The notes below the pieces were generated by a model, which saw nothing but the letters and a program-made list of their open reading frames with translations, ran no database searches and was not told the origin of the DNA. Of a stretch of 64,000 nucleotides of DNA, positions 1 to 11,559 are shown piece by piece. The translations under genes were made by a program, and so were the position numbers. The stretch comes from Guadua angustifolia (lineage: Eukaryota; Streptophyta; Magnoliopsida; Poales; Poaceae). Numbering within the stretch: the first letter of the stretch is position 1; every line of letters starts with the position of its first letter. The DNA lies in assembly GCA_036346375.1 (NCBI GenBank), contig CM070500.1:82254437-82318436 (forward strand), given 5' to 3'.

Positions 1-219
1 ACTCCCTTCTTCCGCAAAGTACTACTTCGCAACCGTAGCCGCTGGGGCGTAGGCCATAGCACTTGGGTCGAAAGGACTACTGCTCGCGAGGGATCCGATG
101 GTTGGTCGGGGCGCGGACTTAAGCATGCAAGCAAGTAGCCCCCGAGTCGTGCGTGAGGACCAGGTTGTGGTCGGCACGCAGCGCTTCGAGCCCGGGGGAT
201 TCAATGGAAACGCGAGGAT

Positions 220-954
220 AAAGATGAAATTTAGGGATAGAATCTCCTTAACTTCTCAATATTTCAGGCGTTGGATACAATGTTGCCATCGGCGTCTCTG
301 AGTCGAAAGGTACTGGGTCGGAGGACCTCCACGATGGTGAACGGCCCTTCCCATGGAGGGGACAGCTTATGCCTACCAACGTTAGACTGAACCTGGCGCA
401 GGACCAGGTCGCCAACGTTGAAGGACCTTCCGCGGACTTGACGACTATGTTAGCGTCGCAGCGTCTGCTGGTACTTGGCCGACCGTAGATCGGCCACATC
501 GCGCGCCTCGTCGACTTGGTCGATGGCGTCTTGTTGCGCGTCGAGCGCCCGTGTCTTGTCGAAGGCTTGTAGTCTTGGGGCGCCGTATTCCAGGTCGGTT
601 GGCAGGACGGCTTCGGCACCGAACACCAAGAAGAATGGTGTAAACCCGGTCGATCGGGTCGGTGTGGTTCGTAGACTCCAGAGAACGGAGGGCAGCTTGG
701 TCGCCCATCGCCCCGCGAATTTCTTCAGTCGGTTGAAGATTCGCGGCTTGAGCCCTTGGAGGATCATGCCGTTTGCCCGCTCGACCTGGCCGTTGGTCCG
801 CGGATGGGCCACGGCAGCCCAGTCGACGCGGATGTTGAAGTCGTCGTAGAACTCGAGGAATTCTTTCCCCGTGAACTGCGTTCCGTTATCGGTGATGATT
901 GAGTTCGGGACTCCAAACCGATAAACGATGTCGCGGAAGATGTTCGCCGCCTGC
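220..954 (-). pseudogene. Integrase, C-terminal part (gypsy pol fragment)
   Basis: The minus-strand translation carries the later half of a retroviral-type integrase core. It shows ITDNGTQF (second catalytic Asp), then HPRTNGQVERANG (catalytic Glu in QVER), then a C-terminal chromatin/DNA-binding region with PWEGPF and a final KLRRFYP-like end near 220-240. It is the downstream half of the integrase interrupted at 950-954. The intact DNGTQF and QVERAN motifs show that this part decayed little before the insertion. Frameshifts occur in the region around 450-620. Confidence 0.85.
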
Positions 955-3900
955 TGTAATACCGCAAATCTCTTTTGCTAGGTTTGTCGGCCAGAAATGA
1001 TTCCATCGTTGTGATTCGAAGTTTCTTTTTATTTACTCGGGAGAAAAATAATTAGCGTCGTGCAGCTGAAGCTTTTGTTAAAGGTTTTGGTTATTCGCCC
1101 TAGTTTTCGGTTTGAGGTTTTACCGAGCCGTATAGTTTTACGGCAAGTTTGTTTATCCTGACATTTGTCATTTCGCGCCAAGGATTAAACTAGTGGTTCA
1201 CTCTAAGGGTTTAAAGTTGGATTTTTGATTTCCTTGGGGGGTCTTCATTTCTTTCTCCTAGTTTCTCTCTCCCTTCTTGTTTGTGGCTGAGAATCAATTT
1301 GGGGGAAGGGCTGCCGATTTTTTCCCCATCTACTGTCGACTTCCCCCCCAGCCTCCCATGCGCCAACTCTCTCCAGTCTCCACTGCCTAGCTCCCTGCGC
1401 CTCTCCAGCCGGCCGAGCAAGCCTCCCTGGCTCCCTTTCTCCTCCCGAGCCAGCCTCCTGTGGCCTGGTGGTGCAGCATGTCTCCCCAGCATCTCGGGCA
1501 GCGTCGCCCATCCCAGTGGCGTCGCCCATTTCCCCTTCCCGATCATTGCTTTCTCCCTGCGCCCCTCACAGTCTTGCTCTCTCAAGCCTTGGCAGGCAAC
1601 CAGCGTGAAGAAGGGCAGTGGCAGCGACATCAAGCGATCACAGTGCAGCAGGTGAACCTTGGTGGCCAGGCGCCCTGGCGGGCTTTCCCCCTGTGCCTCC
1701 TCGCCCGCGGCTCCAAGAACCTCCCCTCACCTCCCTCTTCCCTCCATGAGAAAGTTTGAGGTAAAACCCTAGGACTTTGGGGATGTTAGTGCTTGCATGT
1801 GTGGTGTTTGATTAAATGCCTAGCTAGAATCCTTGTTGTGAGATGCAATTAGTTGAGTGGATCCTGGATCCTAGGTGTAGGTATGCTTGCTATGAACATG
1901 TAAATTCGGTATAATGTCATCCTCTGTGATGCCTGTCGAAATATTGGGGTGACCATATTAGCAAGGCTTTATCCTATTTTACTTGATTAATTCTTGGCTA
2001 GAGCTTTGGTATTATTATGAAATCAAGATTGGTTTTGGCGGTTGCATAATAGCTAGCGGGAACCGAGTAGAACAACTTGTCTTGGTACTAGCATTAGTCG
2101 CTACTTGGCCAACAAGCGGCTCGTTGTCGACTAGTTTGATAAAACTATTACTTGGTGAGTTGTTTTATTTACATTATATACATTATTGCCAAATGCTACT
2201 CTTACAAGCATGTGAAACTCAATTGGAATTGGTGGAACTTGGAGTAACTCAATTAAAATGATCAATTTTAAAATCAGATACTAGAGCCGCCTTACATGTA
2301 TTATTCTTGGCATAACTTGGTGGATACTAGGCAGCAATGGATAACATTAGGACTTTGTAGTTAGCCTATTCAATGGAAAAAAACAGGCTTGTCTTTGAAA
2401 GTAATTGGTTTCCTTCTCCCATATTATTTTTGGTGTTGTTGAATAGTTAACCATTGCGACTTGTCTTTCGAATAAGCAAAAAATATTGCATATGTTTTCG
2501 TGTTGCATCTTCCTGAGATTAAATGGCACTAGTTCTAGAGATTTCATTTATGTGGTTTGTTGTCATAAGTTATATTATGTGTATGTGTTCTAAATTCAGG
2601 CTTTCTTTAATCCTGGGAAGTCATGTGAACGCTAAGTTTCCAAATGCCACTCCATTTTCCATCGGTAAAAGGCAAGTGCAACCCCTAGAGCGTTATTAGG
2701 ATGTTAAATGCTTTGTTTGCGATAAGATTATGAAAATTCTAATGATGTGATTATGTTTAATAGCATGTCTAGAAGTTGTTTTTAGTATGGTGATGAGGAT
2801 GGATGAATGTTAGCAAATTGGTAAGTAAGTTATTCAATTCCCATTTATTGCATTGCATTACGAAATTGTACGAATGAGTATGGTTATGTTGATGCAAGTG
2901 TAGGGACAAGCTTGCATTATAATTACCTAGTTCATATCTATAAATTTAATTTACTTTATAGAAATTATGGGATGCCTTTCCCTGAATTTTATTCATGACT
3001 TTATTTACTCTCGAATGAATCACACTGGGGAAATAGCAAGTTAATTGGTACTCCCATATTGGTTGTGGCTATGTGTGGTGAAAATGAATGAGGGATGAAA
3101 TGCATTCACGTCAGTTGCATAATTGCATTCATGATGGACGAGGCGTCCCATGTTGATCACGGGCCTCGGTGCTCACCGTAGTGAGCACAAAAGTTCTACT
3201 CGTAGTCCCATCCACGGATGGGAGCGAGTCGATAAGAGTAGGCCCCGCCACGGATGGTTGGGAATGAGAGGGTTCACACCGCGGGTGTGCACTCACTATC
3301 TTAGATATCGCTATGACAATGTGCATTATGAGCATGCATGGTGCATTCATTTTATGATTCATGAGAAAGAGGATGAGAGCATAAAAGTATTGCATTGTGT
3401 GTTGCAATTGGTAAATGTTAATTGATGAGACTGGAAATGGCAGGTTGAGTATTGAGTCGTGGACTCGCCCACGAAATGATTGTTGAGGCGTGAGTAAGGT
3501 TTATTTATGTTTCCGAGTTGGAGGTGGTAAGTAGGGTTAGTTTCTGCTTCTTTAACTGGATAAGTTCAATTAAGAAATGGTTATAGCAAATGGTGGAGTA
3601 GTCGTGTTCTTACGTTTTGAAGTTATATGAATTCAAATTGCTCCCTTTATTTAAGGATGTCAAGTAAAGGAACTATTACTGTATGTCTTGAAGTCGTTGT
3701 ATTCTAATCAAATTCATTACTTTTATGTTTGATTGTACTCTGCTGAGTCTTGGACTCACGCTTGTTTGCTTCTTGTTTTAGGTACCTTGCAGACGACTCG
3801 CTGGGTTGGGAGTAGAAGCACGTACGACTTGATCACTACCATCTCATTTAAATTAACTTGTAAAGTCAATGTAATTAATAAGGTTGTAATGTCTTGATCG

Positions 3901-4271
3901 TCGTGGTGGAGTTTATTCTTGTCTAGTGGATGTGTGATTGGTTAACTAAGGACACGCTAGAATGATATCATATTATCGCAATATTTTACATCTGTGAGTG
4001 GATGTCCTAGTTTCTAGAGAGTCATGCGAAATTTTGTAAATTTCGGTGACTTTTTTTAAGCCGGTTTTAGAGTTTAGTTTTTTATTGCAGTCAAGTTCAT
4101 ATAGGTGTTAGGTTTTTTTATGCCTTCTTCGGAAATCCTTAGTTCATTTAATCTTGTTGTGGAGAATTAGCGTGTGTTGGTAACCCTTTGGACATGTGTG
4201 GGTCCGAGGGGTGTCGTTAGTGAATCAGGATTTTGGTAGCATCCGTGGTGCGGTGGCGTCGGGGTGTTACA
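955..4271. mobile_element. Solo LTR (3317 bp) inserted in the gypsy integrase, target duplication CCTGC
   Basis: The inserted DNA begins TGTAATACC and ends GGTGTTACA (imperfect terminal inverted repeat with TG...CA). It is flanked by perfect 5 bp direct repeats CCTGC at 950-954 and 4272-4276. Removing it and one CCTGC makes the integrase reading frame continuous. No gag-pol coding sequence and no second internal LTR copy is seen, so it is best read as a solo LTR left by LTR-LTR recombination of a long-LTR retrotransposon. Inside are a C/T-rich leader-like stretch (1250-1750), an AT-rich middle, and a GAGTCTTGGACTC-containing segment near 3740-3800. No functional gene is supported in it. Confidence 0.88.
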
Positions 4272-4715
4272 CCTGCATCAAGGTGATGGTGGCGACCGGC
4301 TTGGCCTCTATCCACTTGGTGAATTTGTCCACCACGGAGAAGGTGAGTGAAGCCTCCGGGCGCATTTTTGAAGGGCCCGACCAGATCGAGTCCCCAAACG
4401 GCGAATGGCCAAGTGATGGGGATCGTCTGCAAGGCTTGCGCTGGAAGATGCGTCTGCCGGGCAAAGAACTGGCACCCTTCGCAGGTGCGAACAATTTGCT
4501 CGGCATCGGCCATGGCGGTTGGCCAGTAGAAACCTTGGCGGAAGGCTTTCCCCACGAGGGATCGTGGTGCGGCGTGGTGGCGCGGATTACAGCATGAATG
4601 TCGGCGACAAGCTGCTTCCCTTGATCCGCCGAATGCGCCACGGAGGACTCGGAGAACTCCTTTTGTAGAGGTCTTCTCCGACCAGGACGAAGGATTTCGC
4701 CCGCCGAGCAAGGCG
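4272..4715 (-). pseudogene. Integrase, N-terminal part (gypsy pol fragment)
   Basis: The minus-strand translation shows an integrase zinc-binding end (CEGCQFFARQTH) followed by WPFAVWGLDLVGPF, which contains the first catalytic Asp of the DDE core. The frame reads directly into the 220-954 fragment if the 955-4271 insertion and one copy of its 5 bp target duplication are ignored. The two pieces are therefore one gene split by one insertion. The final residues before the break belong to the first part of the core. Confidence 0.85.
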
Positions 4716-5560
4716 TTGGGCCTCGGTCGGGTCGACGAGGAGCGACCCGTCGGTCAGTCGGTCAATGAAGGGCTTCCTCCAGTCGGAGTCAGCAACCAGC
4801 ACGCCGTGGCCCGACCCGGAAGGCCCCGCATCCGACTGTTTGGCAGTCGGAGCGGGTGCTTCCGGAGAGTCGATCGGCTGCTCGGTTGGCGAGTCCAGTC
4901 GGACAGAAGGCTTGTGGAGGTCGGAGACGAAGATCCCTAGCGGGACCGGTCCCCGGCTGGAGGCGAAGTTGGCCAGGTAGTCGGCCTCACCGTTGTAGCG
5001 TCGGTAGCTATGGTGAAGTTCGAAACCCTCGAATCTCTCCTCGAGCTTGCGTACCTCCCGGCAGTATGCTGCCATACGGGCGTCACGAGGCTCCGAGGCC
5101 TTCATGACTTGGTCGACGACAAGCTTGGAGTCGTCGTGTACGTAGAGTCGACGCACGCCGAGGTCGATAGCGATCCGGAGACTGTTGACGAGTGCTTCGT
5201 ACTCGGCGACATTATCGGTTGCGTCGAAGTGTAACCGGATGGCGTACTGGAGCTTGTTTCCAAGCGGCGAAACAAGGACGACCCCAGCGCCCGTTCCGTT
5301 CTTGGTGTAGGACCTGTCGAAGTACATCGTCCAGTACTCGGGGTCTTCAAGAGTTGGTGGTGCCTGGGCTTCGGTCCACTCGGCGATGAAATCAGCCAAG
5401 GCCTGCGACTTAATCACCGTCCGGGGGACGTACGATATGTCGTGGCCGTTGAGCTCAAGCGCCCACTTGGCTATTCTTCCTGAAGCGTCGCGGTTGTGGA
5501 CGATTTCACCAAGCGGCGAGGAGGTCACCACGAAGACTGGATGCCGGTCGAAGTAGTGGA
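4716..5560 (-). pseudogene. RNase H-like domain of the gypsy polyprotein (Tat-type additional RNase H)
   Basis: The open minus-strand reading frame includes WTMYFDRSYTKNGTGAGVVL, NVAEYEALVNSLRIAIDLGV and VHDDSKLVVDQVM. These are the beta-strand/helix motifs of a ribonuclease H fold (D, E and D positions) in the arrangement seen as the second RNase H of Tat elements. The usual DG/DS pair after the first beta strand appears here as YFDRSYT. Downstream is a variable proline/serine-rich linker leading to integrase. The domain is about 150 residues, the normal size. It is translated as part of pol and is not a host gene. Confidence 0.8.
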
Positions 5561-6760
5561 CCAACTTTCTCTTCGTGATGAGTACGCATAGGCGACCACG
5601 TACTGCGGATCTGAGCCTTGGACTCGGTGTACTTCACTGATGAAGTACACCGGCTGTTGTACCTTGAGCACATGGCCTTCTTCGGCTCGCTCCACAACAA
5701 GCACCGTGCTGACGACCTGTGTCGTGGCGGCGATGTAGAGGAGGAGCGGCTCCCCTGGTGCTGGGGCGACTAGCACCAGGGGGAAGTCAGGAACGCCTTG
5801 AGTCGGTCGAGGGCTTCCTGCGCTTCCTTGGTCCAGCTGAAGTGGTCGGACTTCTTGAGCAGCTTGAAGAGCGGCATTCCGCGTTCTCCGAGGCGAGACA
5901 CGAAACGACTCAAAGATGCAAGGCATCCTGTCAGCTTCTGGACTCCCTTCAGGTTGTCCACCGGGCCCATCTTCATGATCGCAGAGATGTTCTTCCGACT
6001 GGCTTCGATGCCGCGCTCGGAGATGATGAAGCCGAGTAGTTTTCCTTCGGGGACCCCGAAAACACACTTTTCGGGGTTGAGATTGATGCGAAACCGCCGG
6101 AGGTTTGCAAAAGTCTCTTCTAAGTCGGCGACGAGGTCGTCGGCCTTCTTAGTTTTGACGACGATGTAAATCGGCGTACCTACCGATATTCTGACCTATT
6201 TGGTGCGTCGAAGCACGTTGCATACATCATTTGGTATGTAGCGCCCGTGTTCTTTAGACCAAATGGCATCGTTACGTAACAAAACGAGCCGAACGGAGTG
6301 ATGAAAGAAGTCACGAGCTGGTCGGACTCTTTCATCGCTATCTAGTAGTAGCCTGAGTAGGCATCCAGAAAGGACAGGGATTCGCACCCTGCAGTGGAGT
6401 CGACGACTTGGTCAATGCGAGGCAATGGGAAAGGGTCTTTGGGACATGCCTTGTTGAGGCCCGTGTAATCAACACACATCTTCCATTGCCCAGACTTCTT
6501 TTTTACAAAGACAGTGTTGGCCAGCCACTCGGGGTGGTGTACCTCTTTTATGAACCCTGCGGCCAAAAGTTTGGCAATCTCCCCTCCTATGATCTTGCGC
6601 TTCTCCTCGTCGAAGCGGCGCAGGCGTTGGGCGACCGGCCTTGAGCCGGGTCGAATGTTCAAGGAGTGCTCGGCGACCTCCCTTGGGATGCCTGGCATGT
6701 CGGAGGGCTTCCATGTGAAGACATCTCGATTGGCGCGGAGGAAGTCGACGAGCGCGCCTT
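5561..6760 (-). pseudogene. Reverse transcriptase and Ty3-type RNase H (gypsy pol fragment), catalytic motif damaged
   Basis: Reverse transcriptase fingers and palm motifs are clear on the minus strand: AAGFIKEVHHPEWLANTVFV, KSGQWKMCVDYTGLNKACPKD, FPLPRIDQVVD and LSFLDAYSGYY. Further on is the connection region (FVSRLGERGMPLFKLLKKSD) and DRLKAFLTSP leading to RNase H. Around 6140-6175, where the catalytic Y-x-D-D box should be, the sequence reads Y-I-V-V-K-T-K-K with no Asp pair, so this copy lacks the metal-binding aspartates. A stop and frameshifts also lie at 6180-6350. Confidence 0.85.
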
Positions 6761-9461
6761 CCTATTTGGCGGGGAGCGCGGCTCCGACCCGCACGGTCTT
6801 GGTCGGATCTTCGGGATCGACCGCGACCTCCTTCGTGTCCTCGGCGGACTTGAAGGAACCTGGCCCCGACTTGTTGGAGTCAGGGGCAGACTCGGAGGAT
6901 TCCCTCCGGAGGTTGTCGAGCTCGGCGGACGCGATGGCGTCGGCCTTGACTTCATAATTACTCGCTTCGCGATTGTAGGCGAGTTGAAAAACTGCCACGG
7001 TGATGACTCCCGTGGCCCGGCATCTTCGGCTTGAGGTAGGTGTAGTTGGGGACCGCCATGAACTTGGCGTATACGGCCTCCCATGATGGCGTGGTAGGGC
7101 GAAACCCCACGACCTCAGCGAGGTCTCGGTCGGAAGTTGTCGGGCTCCGAAGGTGAGGCGGTCGATCTGCCCGGCGGGTAAACTGGCGGCTGGGACGATG
7201 CCGTGGAAAGGCGCCTTGCTCGGTCGGAGACGCGAGCGAGGAATTCCCATGGCATCAAAAGTCTCAACATATAGGATGTTGAGGCTATTGCCGCCGTCCA
7301 TGAGTACCTTGGATAGGTGCTTCGACCCCACAACGGGGGCAACGACCAGGGGATATCTCCCCGGGTGCGGTACGTGGTCGGCCCGATCAAAGGTGATCGG
7401 TGACTCCGACCACCGGAGGAACTTGGGCACGGCGGGAGCTGCCGTGTGGACCTCGCGGAAGGCAAGCTTGAGCTGCCGTTTGTCGGCGTAGCTCGTCGGT
7501 CCGTCGAAAATCATGAGGCAGCCGTCGGGTTCGGGGAACTCGGCGTCCGCCTCCTTGGCCCCGGCCTGTGGTGCCGGGTCCTTCATCCCTTTGCCACTCA
7601 TGGGGGCTCCGGAGATGAGGCGCTTCAGGGTTTCGCATTCCTTGAGCTTGTGCCTGACGGGGTACCCGTGATGCGGACACGGGCTGTCCATCAGCTTCTC
7701 AAAGTGGTCGGGCGACTGCCGCGCCTGCTGCTTGGCTGGGCGGTCGGCAGCCGCGACCACATGGTCTTCGCGGCCCTGCCTCCCCTTCCGCTTTCGCTTG
7801 TCGGAGCGGTCGGAGGGAGCGCCGGCATCAGCGCCGGACTCGCGCTTGGCCTTCCCCTTGTCGAAGATGGCCCCCACGGCCTCCTCGCCGGAGGCGTGGT
7901 TGGTGGCAATGTCCAGGAGCTCCTTGGTGGTCCGGGGCTTGGCGCAGCCCAGCTTATGGACCAGAGCTTTGGACGTAGTGCCGTAGATGAACGCCCCGAC
8001 GACGTCGGCGTCGCAGATGTCGGGGAGCTCATTGCACTGCTGGAAGAAGCGTCGGATATAGTCCCGGAGAGTCTCCCTGCGCTGCTGCTTGCAGCCCTTC
8101 AGGTCTCAGGAGTTCCCAGGGCGCTTGTAGGTGCCCTGGAAGTTGCCGACGAAGAGATTCTTCAAATCGGCCCAGCTCCTGATGGTGTTTGCGGGCAGGT
8201 ACTTGAGCCAGGCTCGAGCCAAGTCTGCGAGGTAGATGGGGAGGTACTGGATGATGAATAGATCATCAGTAGCTCCCCGCCCGCACTGTGGCCGTAATCC
8301 TCAACGGACACTAGGGTTTGTCGCCCCAGTGTACTTGGCGATGTTGACGGGTGCCCGGAACCAGGTAGGGAAATCTGCGTTGCGGATCTCCCAGCAAAAT
8401 GCCTGAGGCCCAGGGCCGTCAGGGCTTGAGCCGCGGTCGTGGCACCGACCGCTATCCACGGCCCACGATCGGGCCGCCTCGTCCATCATCCTCCTCCGTG
8501 CCTCGAGGGTGTCGCGGACGTCACGACTGTCGCCCAGGCGCCGGTGCACCGGAGTGCGCAAGGCCTAGGGCCGCTCAAGGAGCGGCACCGTCTTCGCCGA
8601 CCTCGGCCAGTCCCCTTGCGGCCATGGCTCGGGTGGCTCGAGGAAGCCCCCGAGTGATGGGAGCTGGAGCCTTGCATGTGCTGCACGGCCGCACGCTCCA
8701 CCAACCCCCAGAGGTTCTAGTACTTGACCTTGGCCTCCGGGTCTTCAGGCTCGGGGATGCCGCGGAGCAGCATTGCCGCTGCGGTGATATTTTGGCTGGC
8801 GTGGGGGAAGAACGGAAGACCGTCGAGACCCTCGGCGATTGGCGTTGAACTGGCGTCTTGCCTGCCGGTGTGGTGAGGGCTCGGGCTAGTGCTGCCCAGT
8901 CGGCTGGAGCTTGTCGGTAGGGCCTTTTGAGCCTCAGTGTTGGCTAGCTGCTGAAGCTTCGGCCTTGGCGAGCTGGAGGCTCTCCTCTGTCGCATGCGCC
9001 TCGGCGGGCAGATGGCATGCGGACTTCTGGGGATTCTGGCCGTATCGGCCACACCCGCTATGTTGCACTCGCGAGAGTACAACCCGTCCGCCGTGTGCCC
9101 CGCGTCGGAGCTGGAGCCGTCGCTGGAGGAAACCTTCAGCAGTTCGTGGACGGAGGCTGGCGCGTAGCCAGCCATCGCCGCGAGCCTTCGGGAGGCGAAG
9201 CCTCCACCCGCAGGGGCTCACGCGCGCTGCCTCCAGAGGTGGTGCGGCGCTTGAGGGGTTCCCGTATCGGGGTCCGCGCAGGAGCCCCAAGCCGGAGGTC
9301 GCCGAGGGTGTTGGTGACGGAGTCCAGGGTCCCAGCGGAGGCCTGGACCTGAGAAGTGACGGAGAGGAGCACGAGCTCTCCCGCCGGAGTGGCGGCAATC
9401 GAGGATCAGCGAATCCAGCTCCCAGCGCAAATCTTGCCGTTGTGGGTGAAGAAAGCCATCA
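6761..9461 (-). pseudogene. gag and aspartic protease region of the Tat gypsy element
   Basis: The longest frame (about 7877 down to 6762) contains a basic stretch, a zinc-knuckle-like CPHHGYPVRHKLKEC, and a protease-like active site LMDGGNSLNILYV where the D-G-G-N-S context replaces the usual D-S/T-G-A/S. Upstream to about 9461 the gag frame is present in several pieces, with proline/serine-rich and charged segments broken by frameshifts and stops. The likely gag start is the ATG at 9461 on the minus strand, just inside the LTR and primer-binding site. High GC and codon shadowing make long antisense frames on the plus strand here, which are not genes. Confidence 0.75.
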
Positions 9462-9506
9462 AGGAGGTGACTGGGAATCCGGAGATGTCGAAGATGACGC
9501 GTGAAG

Positions 9507-9526
9507 CCCCTACTTGGCGCGCCAAC
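9507..9526 (-). other. Primer-binding-site-like sequence of the Tat element
   Basis: Immediately inside the LTR end (CA at 9527-9528 on the minus strand) is GTTGGCGCGCCAAGTAGGGG, which has the TGG start and position of a minus-strand tRNA primer site. The matching tRNA was not identified. Confidence 0.6.
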
Positions 9527-10656
9527 TGTCGGTGTTTCGTATAACTGGCAAGTAAATTTGTAAGTCACGGGGCCACGCGTTCCCTCTCCTTGATGGTTGA
9601 CTCAGGGAGCCCAAGATGTATACTGGTTCGGGCTGAATATCCCTATGTCCAGTTCGTGGTGGTGGTTTTTATTGCTCGAGGCGCAGTGGATTGTGAGGGA
9701 TTACAAGCGAGGGCTAAGGATAGGCCCTTAGCACTCGGTCGAGTGAGGGAGCTCGGGGGTGTTCGTTTGTGTCTATGACTTGCTGGAGATCGGATGCGAA
9801 TGCGGGTCGAATGCGAAGGCTAATGCCGATGGGAGTCAAGTGCGAATAATTCTTGCCCTTCCCTGGGGGCTCTGCCTCCCTGTATATAGGTGAAGGGGGC
9901 ATGTTACACGGGAGTTTGGAGAAAAAAAAAAGGTAGAATGCGCTTCGCTCGGGTCCCGGTCTTGATCTGGCTTTGACAGTTCTTTATCCATCCCACGCTG
10001 GGTTGGTAGACACAACGAGACGGTGTTACGTCGGGAAGGTCGCCTGCCCTCATCCTCCGTCGAGATCTTGGCGTCGCTTATCTTTGCGCTCCGCTGTCGC
10101 CTCGGGAGGGAGCGCGTCTCTCCACTGTGCTCGACGGGGTGAAGGGACCGGCGCTTGACTTAGCGGCCCCCTGGCCACCTTGGGAAGGAGCCACCTACCC
10201 CAGCATGGCCATCGTGTCCACGGGGCAGGTGACCCACTTGTGGCCGACTGGTGACGTGGCAAAGGATGTTCAATCGAAGCTTGCTAGGGATCCGACCGAG
10301 GCGGTCGGGCCGTGGGCGCTGACCGGTGGCGAGTCGAACTGCTGAGGCGCTCGACCCGATGGCGAGTCGAACTGCGGGGCGTCGACTGAGGCCAGTCGGA
10401 CCGCCTGGTGGGCTGGCCGAGGCCGAGGGTCCTCGTGGCCCCTCGAGGCCTAGAGGCTGGGCTCAAAGCGGATCGGCGGTGTTCGGCCAATATTTAGGAT
10501 AATCCCATCTGTGAGGGACGGAGACTTTGGTAATACCCTCTCCAGCACTCTGCATCACTGCCAGTCTTGCTGCCATGTCCGTACGACTGAGAGAAAGACG
10601 ATCTTGAAATAGATGTATACTTTGCTATGGGGTAACCCTGGTATACGTATCCGTCA
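9527..10656 (-). repeat. 5' LTR of the Tat gypsy element
   Basis: This 1130 bp LTR runs from TGTCGGTG at 9527 to ATCCGTCA at 10656 (plus-strand reading), giving near-matching TGTCGG/TGACGG ends. A TATATA box at 9883-9888 is oriented for minus-strand transcription, consistent with the gag-pol direction. Short inverted segments and GAGTCGAAC-type direct repeats lie in the U3 part (10270-10400). The right boundary is inferred from the terminal inverted match and the switch to CACTA subterminal motifs at 10657; the partner LTR is not in the window. Confidence 0.75.
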
Positions 10657-10795
10657 GATGATATGCATGCACATCACTGATGGTTTTATCCAAAACTGTC
10701 AGTGATAATACTTAATATGATAAAACTGCTAGTGATGACTTGGGTGATATCACAGACAGTTTTTTGGTTAAAACCGTATGTGATGTTACCAGACA
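10657..10795 (+). repeat. 5' subterminal motif array of CACTA element A
   Basis: Four to six diverged copies of a roughly 12-15 bp motif, in both orientations, have cores such as CACAGACAGTTTT, AAAACCGTATGTGATG and ACTGTCAGTGAT. They match the motif set at the right end of the same element and in CACTA element B. Subterminal arrays of this kind are transposase-binding regions in En/Spm-type elements. Confidence 0.75.
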
Positions 10796-11144
10796 ATATA
10801 TATGTAATACAAAGCCTGACCCACTTAGTGTTTTTTCAAGAGAACTTTTGAGGTGGCCATGGCTATGAGATGATATGGTGAAAGGAGACTATTGATTCAA
10901 AAGGGTGATTGTGGATCCATTTGTTTGTAGTGATCTAAGGTTAGTAATTAGTTCTAATTGTATTATATTCAAGATCTAGCTTGGTTAAAAAACATACAAT
11001 TGATGAGAGGTTTAGATCTAGCTTGTAGATCCAGTTTTTCTTTGTGATATAAGGAAGTAATTATAATTGCATTATAATTAAGATGTAGCTAACTTGATAA
11101 AACAAGAATTGAAGATACTTGGTTTAGATCTAGTTAGTTCGGTG

Positions 11145-11396
11145 GGTTTGTTTGGTTTGATAATAAATTTGCCTTATTGAACCTTACCAATATTTGGCAT
11201 TATGAAATTAAATTTGGTCACCGAAATGGCTACCAATGTTTTGGCTAAAGGGCGAAGAAAATGAATTAGAGAACCAAGGGAGAAGGGAATCTTACAGAAA
11301 TTTGGTAGCAAACCAAATACTTGCCAAATTTGATTAACGCTACTAAAATTTGGTAAGACAAGTATTGGTACCCATTGAAAGCAAACCAAACAAACC
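11145..11396. mobile_element. MITE with perfect 15 bp terminal inverted repeats, inside CACTA element A
   Basis: The segment starts GGTTTGTTTGGTTTG and ends with the exact reverse complement CAAACCAAACAAACC. It is 252 bp, AT-rich and has no coding capacity. A convincing target duplication was not found at its borders (GTG left, TAG right), so the superfamily is left open. It interrupts the DNA between the CACTA 5' array and the transposase relic. Confidence 0.75.
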
Positions 11397-11559
11397 TAGC
11401 ATGACTATGAATTAGGGTAGGGTTTAGGTAGTTAATTTGTGCTCTAATTTAAGAATGTACACATGTGCACTTCTGGTGTATTCCAATATTTAACAATAAT
11501 ATTGTTATATGCGTAGTGTAAATAGACCGAAGCTAGATGTACGTTATGAACTGTGTGAG

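Larger units (their letters stand above)
1..10656 (-). mobile_element. Tat-lineage Ty3/gypsy retrotransposon, truncated by the window edge and interrupted
   Basis: Read on the minus strand the order is LTR, primer-binding-site-like sequence, gag, protease, reverse transcriptase, RNase H, a second RNase H-like domain, then integrase. That order, with integrase last and the extra RNase H, is typical of the Tat lineage of plant Ty3/gypsy elements. The 5' LTR is complete at the right. The 3' LTR lies beyond the left edge, so the pairing target duplication cannot be checked. Reading frames are broken by frameshifts and stops throughout, and the integrase is split by a solo LTR at 955-4271. The element is a decayed, non-functional copy. 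The lineage call comes from domain order and motif resemblance, not from a database search. Confidence 0.88.

Noticed and set aside
7446..8261. Long plus-strand open frame (271 codons) over the gypsy gag region
   Set aside because: It is antisense to gag and protease, in GC-rich DNA where stops are rare; no domain or start context, and the minus-strand motifs explain the sequence.
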